From: CAZNDN01 sp964571815
Lineage (GTDB): Bacteria; Fibrobacterota; Chitinivibrionia; Chitinivibrionales; WJKA01
Assembly: GCA_964571815.1 (NCBI GenBank)
Contig: CAZNDN010000128.1
Span: 1-11,520 of the forward strand
Length of the DNA: 11,520 nucleotides
Direction of reading: 5' to 3'
Notes under the pieces: generated by a model
Told to the model about the DNA's origin: nothing
Database searches by the model: none
The model's input: the letters and a program-made list of their open reading frames with translations, nothing else
Translations under genes and position numbers: made by a program
In this document: positions 1 to 5,377 of the stretch, piece after piece
Layout of the letters: every line of letters starts with the position of its first letter
Position numbering within the stretch: the stretch's first letter is position 1

Positions 1-566
1 TTTCGTTGTCCGCCGCAGGAAGTGCAGAGAAAGCCCCCTTGCCGGTGGACCAGCACGCCCCCGTGTTGTCCGATCGCCGTCGAGCCGCATTCGACGCAGG
101 CGCGGAGGTTGAGGCCGAAGCCCAGCAGCACCGAAAGACGATTGCAGAAATCCCATAAGGCAAGAGGTACGGCGCGGGCGCGGGGCGTGCGATCGAGAAT
201 CGTGAGGAACTCCAGCAGCAGCGAGAAGAGTTCCGGGTGCGTTTCCTCCTGGGTGACTCCCCGGAGTGCGAGTTCAAATGCCGCATCCCGGACGGCGGAT
301 TTCATGAGACCGTTCCTGGTACCCGGGAAAAACTCGAGTATCCTGACCTGAGAAAGAGTTTGAAGACTTCGATGCGGCTTGAAAAAGACGACCGTGTCCA
401 CCAGGGTGCCCCGTTCCAGCAGCGATTGCGCCTTGCTTCTTCTTCGAATGCCTTTGGCGACTCCGTGGACAAGTCCCCGCGTTTCGGTATAGAGCCATGC
501 GATGATGCTTGACTCACGATACGCCTGGGTTCTCAGCACCACGGCTCGTGTCTTCTCGCCGGACAT
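1..566 (-). CDS. recO: DNA repair protein RecO (3' end off the window)
   Basis: RecO binds single-stranded DNA and helps load RecA through RecR/RecF in recombinational gap repair. Reading the minus strand from an ATG at 564-566 gives 188 uninterrupted residues to the window edge, so the C-terminus is missing (full RecO is about 240-260 residues). Residues 1-80 have the RecO OB-fold pattern: a start followed by a hydrophobic strand and LRTQAYRESS, the usual Y-x-E-x-S stretch, then GLVHGVAKGIRR. A helical part follows. A four-cysteine zinc-finger pattern sits at C157, C160, C181 and C184 (CVEC and CTSC). The start is supported by an AGGGA Shine-Dalgarno four bases upstream. It lies downstream of the DUF502 gene on the same strand, separated by 206 bases with a strong inverted repeat, so it may be transcribed separately. 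Identification is by recognised family pattern; I could not run a search. Confidence 0.93.
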   Translation of the reverse strand, partial: MSGEKTRAVVLRTQAYRESSIIAWLYTETRGLVHGVAKGIRRRSKAQSLLERGTLVDTVVFFKPHRSLQTLSQVRILEFFPGTRNGLMKSAVRDAAFELALRGVTQEETHPELFSLLLEFLTILDRTPRARAVPLALWDFCNRLSVLLGFGLNLRACVECGSTAIGQHGGVLVHRQGGFLCTSCGGQR

Positions 567-640
567 GGTTTCCCTTCGTTGTGGGGTATCTGGAGCCTTC
601 ACGCCGGCCGGCGGTTCCCTCCGGTGGGCACGCCCTTCGC

Positions 641-676
641 TCGATCCGGCCGGTCACGGGGAACCGGCCGGATCGA
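641..676. repeat. Perfect 14-bp inverted repeat in the DUF502-recO spacer
   Basis: The arms 641-654 (TCGATCCGGCCGGT) and 663-676 (ACCGGCCGGATCGA) are exact reverse complements around the 8-base loop CACGGGGA. It is the most stable structure I see in the 206-base spacer 567-772, where I find no convincing gene. Neither side has a T-run, so it is not a standard intrinsic terminator. It could still be a factor-dependent terminator, an mRNA stabiliser after the DUF502 gene, or a dispersed palindromic element. Function is unknown. Confidence 0.6.
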
Positions 677-772
677 ACAGACCTTCGTTGCCGCTCGTTC
701 CCGGTTGCAAGTTTCCGGAAAAACCGATTCTTCATGAGACGACACCGCGGCTTCGTCGGAGCGGTTGTCCGG

Positions 773-1501
773 TCAGTCCCGCGGATCGAAGGGAGGATGA
801 CCTCGTTGTTTGCGGTGGAACATGCGAAGCCAGTTCCAATTTTCCCCCGAAGACGGACCTCGATACATGTGCTGGGTGCTCTTGAGCTGATCGGAACTGA
901 CCACCCCCGCCGACATCACCGTCTTGATCGCTGTTTCTACGCTCATGTCCAGTTCGATTACTTCCGAAGCGGGCAGGAAGAGCAGGAACCCCGATGTGGG
1001 GTTGGGAGTGGTGGGCACAAATATGCTGACCGTCTCCGAGCCCACTTTCAACGGAACTTCGCCCCTGGTGTTGGCGGTGACAAACCCGATGCAATACGAT
1101 CCGGCCTTGGGGTACTCAAGAAGCACGGCCCTGTCGAAGAGCTTCTTCTTGTTCGCGACAAATGCGTCGATGATCTGCTGGATGCCCAGATAGACCTTGT
1201 TAAGGAACGGGATGTTGGCAATTATCGTATTGCCCGTTTCTATCAGCTTGCGGCCGAAGTAGTTCTTTGCCGCAAGGCCCGCGAAGTAGGCGATAATGAG
1301 TATGATAAACAGCCCTACAAACGGCGGCCATTCCCGGGGGATCCGCGGAAGAATGGCGTGGAACAACGAGGGCACCATGGAATCGGCGATGTCGAAGAGC
1401 TTGACGAAAACATACAGTGTGGTTACCAGGGGAAGCACCAGCAGCACACCCGAAACAATGTTGGGTAGAACCTGTCTCACCGCGCGTCGAATTCTCCTCA
1501 T
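773..1501 (-). CDS. DUF502 family inner-membrane protein
   Basis: A 242-residue protein of the DUF502 family, whose molecular function is not established in bacteria. A basic N-terminus (MRRIRRAVRQ) is followed by a first hydrophobic segment at about residues 11-34 and a second at 59-79. The cytosolic remainder carries the family hallmarks IPFLNKVYLGIQQI near residues 97-110 and PTTPNPTSGFLLFLP at 163-177. The tail after about residue 205 is polar and aromatic (WNWLRMF) and poorly conserved. The ATG at 1499-1501 overlaps the stop of the upstream ftsB-like gene in an ATGA arrangement, indicating translational coupling. A role in envelope biology is suggested by the neighbour but not shown. Family assignment is confident. 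Confidence 0.92.
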   Translation of the reverse strand: MRRIRRAVRQVLPNIVSGVLLVLPLVTTLYVFVKLFDIADSMVPSLFHAILPRIPREWPPFVGLFIILIIAYFAGLAAKNYFGRKLIETGNTIIANIPFLNKVYLGIQQIIDAFVANKKKLFDRAVLLEYPKAGSYCIGFVTANTRGEVPLKVGSETVSIFVPTTPNPTSGFLLFLPASEVIELDMSVETAIKTVMSAGVVSSDQLKSTQHMYRGPSSGENWNWLRMFHRKQRGHPPFDPRD

Positions 1502-1803
1502 TGGTCGGCATCCTTTTGTTCAATGAATTTGTAAATACGTTCGCCCTCGCCCGCCATGCCCAGTTTTTCCCGGGCGGTCTTCTCGATATAGAGTGTGTCG
1601 TGTTTCAGTCGCTCGATTTCGGTACCGAGGGATTCGACGGCTGTGTTGAGCCGACCGATCTCTTCTTCGAGCCGATTCACGTGGAGGTGGGAACGATAGA
1701 TGTTCACCAGCCCCCCGGGGCCGGAGAGAAGAAAATAGAGAAAGACCGCGGCCGTGACGGCCAGCAGCCATCTACCGATTTTCCGGGGAGGAGAGGAGGA
1801 CAT
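1498..1803 (-). CDS. ftsB: FtsB/DivIC-type septum formation initiator
   Basis: A 101-residue bitopic division protein. FtsB with FtsL and FtsQ (DivIC/FtsL/DivIB in Gram-positives) forms the trimer that activates septal peptidoglycan synthesis. The order is typical: a short cytoplasmic tail (1-10), one transmembrane segment (about 11-28), a periplasmic coiled coil (about 36-70) with leucines in heptad-like spacing, and the family signature YIEKTAREKLGMAGEGERIYKF-like stretch at residues 72-93. Length matches the family. It starts 17 bases after the dprA stop and its own TGA overlaps the next start by 4 bases, so dprA-ftsB-DUF502 look like one transcript. The Shine-Dalgarno is weak. FtsB and DivIC are indistinguishable here at this level; the symbol is by family. 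Confidence 0.9.
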   Translation of the reverse strand: MSSSPPRKIGRWLLAVTAAVFLYFLLSGPGGLVNIYRSHLHVNRLEEEIGRLNTAVESLGTEIERLKHDTLYIEKTAREKLGMAGEGERIYKFIEQKDADQ

Positions 1804-1820
1804 CGGAGACGTTTTTCCGT

Positions 1821-2918
1821 CTATGCTCTTACGTACTGCTGGCCCGCGATCTGACGAACCAGGCCTTTCAGTTCCAGATTCAGCAGAGTGCCGAGCACGT
1901 CCATGCTTTGCTTTCCGGTCGACTCGGTCAACTGATCTACTCGCCGGGGCTGACTTGACAGTTCCTCATACATCAGTCTTTCCTCGGCGCTGAGGATGTC
2001 GAGAGCCGCCCGTGCGGCCGCCGCCGGCGGAGGACACATCGTTCTGATATGCGAAACGCTGCTCACGGCATCGACAATCTCGTCGGCGGATCCCACCGGC
2101 GTAGCCCCGTTGCGTATGAGACGGTGGCTTCCTTCACTTTTCTCGGAGAAGATCGACCCCGGCACCGCAAATACTTCCCGGCCCTGTTGCAGCGCAAAGT
2201 GCGCCGTGATCAAGGCGCCGCTTCTCTTGCCCGCCTCCACCACCACCACGCCGGCCGACAGGCCGCTGATAATGCGGTTGCGCCGCGGGAAATTGTGCGC
2301 TTCGGGCCGCGTGCCCATGGGAAACTCCGAAACCAGGGCTCCCCCCGCAAGGATTCTCCGGGCCAGGGCGCGATTGGCTGCCGGGTAGATGCGGTCAAGT
2401 CCGCAGCCGAACACGGCAATGGTCGCTCCCCCCTTTGCGAGGCAGGCCTCGTGCGCGGACGTGTCGATACCGAGGGCGAGCCCGCTGACCACGGCGATTG
2501 AGCGCGACGCAAGGTCGCCGGCGAGCCTGGCTGCCGCATTCCTTCCGTAGGGAGTGGCACGGCGGGTGCCTACTACCCCTACCGCGTGCTTCCGAAAGAC
2601 ATCGGTCGATCCCTTCACAAAAAGTACCGGGGGCGGGGCGAATATCTCTCTGAGCAACTCCGGATAGCACGTGTCGCTCAAGGTAAGAACCTCGACACCT
2701 TCTTTCCCGGCCTTGCGAAGCTGCGCCTCGGCGTTGCTCAGCAGGGTTGGGGACGCAAGGCCTTCCGCGCACTTTGCCGGAATCCCGTCGAACCCCCCTC
2801 CGTGGCGCGGGGCGCGCCTGAGTACCTCGGAGGGATCCCCATACTTTTCAATGAGATGCTTGATCCTGACCGGACCAAGGCCGCGCACCGAATTAAGAGC
2901 AATCCACTCCAGTTTCAT
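1821..2918 (-). CDS. dprA: DNA-processing protein DprA (Smf)
   Basis: DprA binds incoming single-stranded DNA during transformation and loads RecA; it is also widespread in bacteria not known to be competent. From the ATG at 2916-2918 it is 365 residues. An N-terminal helix-hairpin-helix/SAM-like region (GLGPVRIKHLIEKYGDP, 13-29) precedes the Rossmann-like DprA core with VGVVGTRRATPYG (113-125), SGLALGIDTSAHEA (145-158), GCGLDRIYPAANR (171-183), SEFPMG...FPRRNRIISGLS (197-221), EAGKRSGALITA (228-239) and AVPG (251-254). A C-terminal winged-helix domain spans about 305-365. An in-frame TTG at 2943-2945 would add nine residues; neither start has a good Shine-Dalgarno, and the ATG is preferred because family members begin near MKLEWIALN. 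It heads the dprA-ftsB-DUF502 cluster. Confidence 0.95.
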   Translation of the reverse strand: MKLEWIALNSVRGLGPVRIKHLIEKYGDPSEVLRRAPRHGGGFDGIPAKCAEGLASPTLLSNAEAQLRKAGKEGVEVLTLSDTCYPELLREIFAPPPVLFVKGSTDVFRKHAVGVVGTRRATPYGRNAAARLAGDLASRSIAVVSGLALGIDTSAHEACLAKGGATIAVFGCGLDRIYPAANRALARRILAGGALVSEFPMGTRPEAHNFPRRNRIISGLSAGVVVVEAGKRSGALITAHFALQQGREVFAVPGSIFSEKSEGSHRLIRNGATPVGSADEIVDAVSSVSHIRTMCPPPAAAARAALDILSAEERLMYEELSSQPRRVDQLTESTGKQSMDVLGTLLNLELKGLVRQIAGQQYVRA

Positions 2919-3191
2919 AGAAAGTATCGTGCCGGGAGAAAACAACCGTCATGCTGCACCAAAATACATTGCGGATATCACCGGACACGGAGGAAGGGAG
3001 GGGTTGCCGGGAAGGAACACGCACGCGAAGGAGGCTCCCTGCGGGGACCCGCGGAGTGAACAACACGGCGTCGATACGACTCGCTCCGCTCGTTGCCGTG
3101 ATCCACGTGCCGAGGTGAGCTATATTATCTTAGAAGTGCGCCACGTAATCGTCCTGCACGGACTCCCCAGCCTTCTCGAAAGGAATCTGTC
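2919..3191. promoter_or_regulatory. Divergent intergenic region between dprA and the STAS gene
   Basis: These 273 bases separate a minus-strand and a plus-strand gene, so promoters for both should lie here. The only clearly A+T-rich patch is 3119-3133 (TATATTATC), which could be a -10 element for the STAS gene; I see no matching consensus -35 at 16-18 bases. On the other strand TGTATTTTGG near 2963-2972 is a weak -10 candidate for dprA. A G+C-rich hairpin occurs at 3035-3056: CTCC (3035-3038) and GCGGG (3041-3045) pair with CCCGC (3048-3052) and GGAG (3053-3056), with CT bulged. No convincing gene is seen on either strand. Assigning promoters here rests mainly on gene orientation. Confidence 0.35.
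3179..3184 (+). promoter_or_regulatory. Ribosome binding site of the STAS gene
   Basis: AAAGGA at 3179-3184 lies seven bases before the GTG at 3192-3194. It fixes the GTG as the start, which matters because the first cysteine module begins at residue 3 of that reading. Confidence 0.6.
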
Positions 3192-3992
3192 GTGAAATGC
3201 TTCGAGATACGCCGATGCAGTGAAGAACAACGCCGGGCATGCTACGTGTGGAAGAGTCTTGGAGAAACGCCCGATGATATGGACAATGTCAAATGCTGGG
3301 TGCTCAAAAGCGCCTATCAGAAGGAGAACCGCGAGCTTCTCCACCAGTGCCTCCGGTGTAAGTACTATATGATGATGAACAGGGAGTCGCAGGTCGTGAC
3401 CGACTACGACGCCGACGTCGCGCTCATCCGGTGTGAGGGGGTGTTGAACAACGAGAAGACACGAGGGCTCAACGAGGTCTGGGCGAAGCTGAAGGCGGAA
3501 GGGAGGGTGAAGGCGCTGTTGGACCTTTCCGAGGTCAACAACGCCTATTCCTGCGCTTTGGGAGCAATTGTGAAGATACACAAGGAGGCGCGGGAAGCAG
3601 GCGGCCTGCTGGTGATTGCGGGAGTCCAGGGATATGTCCAGGCAACGATGGACAGTACGAAACTCAGCCGGATCCTGCGGATTGCCGAAGATCGGAATGG
3701 GGCGCGAGAGAAGTTCGAGCGATTCGAATCGGCACGAAAGAAAGCGGAGAAACCCCGGGCCGCCGAAGCTCCGCGGCCGAGACCTCAGTGCTGGGAGTAT
3801 TTCCAGAACCACAATCCCCGCAACGCCACCACGTGCGACGAGTGTTTTCGCAAGGTGCATCCGACCGACAAACCCTGCTGGCTGGTTGAAGGAATGATCG
3901 AAGGGATTTCTTTCCAATACGTCAACGAGGACTGCGAGGAATGTGAGTATTTCTTGAAGTTCGGCACCGAGAACCAGGATGATCACGATTGA
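3192..3992 (+). CDS. STAS-domain protein flanked by two six-cysteine (two-CW-like) modules
   Basis: A 266-residue soluble protein with three parts. Residues 3-58 hold six cysteines (C3, C9, C17, C35, C53, C56) in the pattern CFE...CW...CxxCxYY. Residues about 68-180 read as a STAS domain, the fold of anti-sigma-factor antagonists, including a predicted strand LLDLSEV (109-115), then YSCALG (119-124) and a helix. Residues 200-255 repeat the cysteine pattern (C200, C215, C218, C229, C248, C251) as CWE...CxxC...CW...CxxCxYF. The pattern resembles what databases call the 'two-CW' domain, probably a metal- or Fe-S-binding module; this is from memory. In SpoIIAA the phospho-acceptor is the second serine of DSSGLG; here the aligned residue is C121, and the preceding Asp is Tyr. 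A basic, proline-rich linker (182-198) joins STAS to the second module. Partner and function are unknown. GTG start with a good Shine-Dalgarno; an operon with the downstream glycosyltransferase is possible. Confidence 0.8.
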   Translation: MKCFEIRRCSEEQRRACYVWKSLGETPDDMDNVKCWVLKSAYQKENRELLHQCLRCKYYMMMNRESQVVTDYDADVALIRCEGVLNNEKTRGLNEVWAKLKAEGRVKALLDLSEVNNAYSCALGAIVKIHKEAREAGGLLVIAGVQGYVQATMDSTKLSRILRIAEDRNGAREKFERFESARKKAEKPRAAEAPRPRPQCWEYFQNHNPRNATTCDECFRKVHPTDKPCWLVEGMIEGISFQYVNEDCEECEYFLKFGTENQDDHD

Positions 3993-4063
3993 GCCGCGCG
4001 CTTCACTGAGCGCCTGTGGTATCGGAGTTTTCTCCGGATTGCTGTCCACGTTCCTCGAATTCA

Positions 4064-5215
4064 ATGCCGGCAATGGCCCCTTCACATAACCGCCCACGAA
4101 GATTTCTGGTCGCTCCTCTTGATTGGGGATTGGGACATGCTACCCGCTGCATTCCCATCATCAGGCGCCTGCTGGCGCTCGACCGGGAGGTTGTCATAGG
4201 CGGCAGCGGGCCCCACGTAAATCTTCTCATCGAAGAGTTCCCGTCTCTTGAGGTTGTTCCGCTTGTCAACTACGGCATTTCCTACGCATCGAATTCGCTG
4301 CTGCTTGCCGTGAAATTTCCCCTGATGCCGGCGCGCGTCTGTGTTTGCGCGGCACGTGAGTACCTGCAGACCCGCGAGATTGTGAAGAAGCATACCATCG
4401 ACGTGATCATTTCGGACCAACGATTCGGTTGCCGCAATCCCGGAGTCGAATCCATCTATGTCACGCATCAGCTCTGTCTTAAAATGCCGAGTGGTTTCGG
4501 TGCGCTCGAACCTCTTTTCGGCGCGGCACTTCGTTGGGCCGCGGAGCGATTCGATCGTGTCTGGATTCCCGATGTGCCCGGCAGTGAGAACCTCACCGGG
4601 GAGCTTACCCGGAGGTTCCCTCGTCCGAGGTCCCACCGGTTTGTGGGGCCCCTCTCTCGTATCCCCGAACATCCCGCGGGGACGCCGTCGCACCCGGTGG
4701 AGTTACTGGTGACGCTGTCGGGGCCCGAGCCACAGCGAACGATTCTTGAAAAGCGCATACTGATTTCGGCCGCGACCTTTCCCGGCCGTATTGTACTTCT
4801 GCGCGGCAAACCGGCCGGCGCGCTTCCCGCCCCCCCGCCTTCAAACGTAAGTGTTCGGGAGCACTGCCGGGCCGGGGAGGCCGGCGAACTGATGCGTGGC
4901 GCCCGCGCGGTGGTGTGCCGCGGCGGCTATTCCACGATCATGGAGCTGGTGAGGCTGCGCAAACCGGCGGTACTGGTGCCGACACCGGGCCAGACCGAGC
5001 AGGAATATCTCTGTGCACGTATGGAGGAAAAGAGGTGGTTCGCGACGGCGTCACAGTCTGGACTTGACCTCCGGGAGGCCGTTCACACGCTGGAAAGCGG
5101 GAGGTACCTTCCGCCTCCCCTGCGTGGCGGGGATCTGCTGGGTGAGGCGCTCGAAGAAGTGGCGACCGCCGATTCGAGCGGTGTCGCCGGCGGAATGCCC
5201 GGTTCGCGGGCCTGA
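4064..5215 (+). CDS. MurG-like GT-B glycosyltransferase (GT28-type)
   Basis: A predicted nucleotide-sugar glycosyltransferase of the two-Rossmann GT-B fold, 383 residues from the ATG at 4064. The N-terminal half has APLDWGLGHATRCIPIIRRL (17-36), equivalent to the glycine-rich loop of MurG-type enzymes. It also has SDQRFGCRNPG (117-127) and YVTHQ (132-136). The C-terminal half has CRGGYSTIMELVRLRKPAVL (285-304) followed by VPTPGQTEQEYLCARM (305-320), the usual donor-binding region. No membrane segment is evident. Donor and acceptor cannot be told; it is probably not MurG itself, as the region lacks other murein genes and the sequence resembles stand-alone family members annotated only as glycosyltransferase. 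Start is uncertain: GTG at 4016 and ATG at 4073 are also in frame and none has a clear Shine-Dalgarno. It begins about 70 bases after the STAS gene. Confidence 0.82.
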   Translation: MPAMAPSHNRPRRFLVAPLDWGLGHATRCIPIIRRLLALDREVVIGGSGPHVNLLIEEFPSLEVVPLVNYGISYASNSLLLAVKFPLMPARVCVCAAREYLQTREIVKKHTIDVIISDQRFGCRNPGVESIYVTHQLCLKMPSGFGALEPLFGAALRWAAERFDRVWIPDVPGSENLTGELTRRFPRPRSHRFVGPLSRIPEHPAGTPSHPVELLVTLSGPEPQRTILEKRILISAATFPGRIVLLRGKPAGALPAPPPSNVSVREHCRAGEAGELMRGARAVVCRGGYSTIMELVRLRKPAVLVPTPGQTEQEYLCARMEEKRWFATASQSGLDLREAVHTLESGRYLPPPLRGGDLLGEALEEVATADSSGVAGGMPGSRA

Positions 5216-5220
5216 AAACT

Positions 5221-5250
5221 CCGGACAGGATCGGTGCTCACCGATTCCGG
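5221..5250 (+). terminator. Hairpin just after the glycosyltransferase gene
   Basis: ATCGGT (5230-5235) pairs with ACCGAT (5240-5245) around GCTC, and the outer arms CCGGA (5221-5225) and TCCGG (5246-5250) also pair, leaving CAGG bulged. It begins six bases after the stop codon, a normal place for a terminator. No T-tract follows, and the assembly gap starts 27 bases later, so the call is weak. Confidence 0.3.
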
Positions 5251-5277
5251 CAAGCAGCGCCGACGTCCCTTGCGCTC

Positions 5278-5377
5278 NNNNNNNNNNNNNNNNNNNNNNN
5301 NNNNNNNNNNNNNNNNNNNNNNNNNNNNNNNNNNNNNNNNNNNNNNNNNNNNNNNNNNNNNNNNNNNNNNNNNNNNN
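5278..5377. other. Assembly gap (100 Ns)
   Basis: Exactly 100 Ns, the conventional placeholder for a scaffold join of unknown length. The real sequence here should contain the N-terminus of the GreA-family gene and possibly other genes. Any reading frame drawn through the Ns, such as one starting at 5234, is an artefact of the chosen gap length. Confidence 0.98.

Noticed and set aside
509..1468. Long plus-strand open frame of 319 codons
   Set aside because: It lies opposite the DUF502 gene and recO start, has Arg/Gly/His-rich, low-hydrophobic composition with no family pattern, and is a shadow of the well-supported minus-strand gene.
3074..3096. Repeat-like CTCGCTCCGCTCG in the dprA-STAS spacer
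   Set aside because: It looks palindromic at first sight but the halves do not pair, and it occurs once here, so no element is called.
4023..4036. CGGAG-TTTT-CTCCG hairpin after the STAS gene
   Set aside because: The stem is only 5 bp and no T-run follows, so it is not supported as a terminator between the STAS and glycosyltransferase genes.
3120..4097. Minus-strand open frame of 325 codons
   Set aside because: It is antisense to the STAS gene, whose cysteine modules, STAS motif and Shine-Dalgarno are clear. The antisense product shows no recognisable domain.
5234..5377. GreA-family start at the GTG at 5234
   Set aside because: The frame is kept only because the placeholder is 100 bases. 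The short lead sequence has no Shine-Dalgarno and does not resemble a Gre or helical-domain start.
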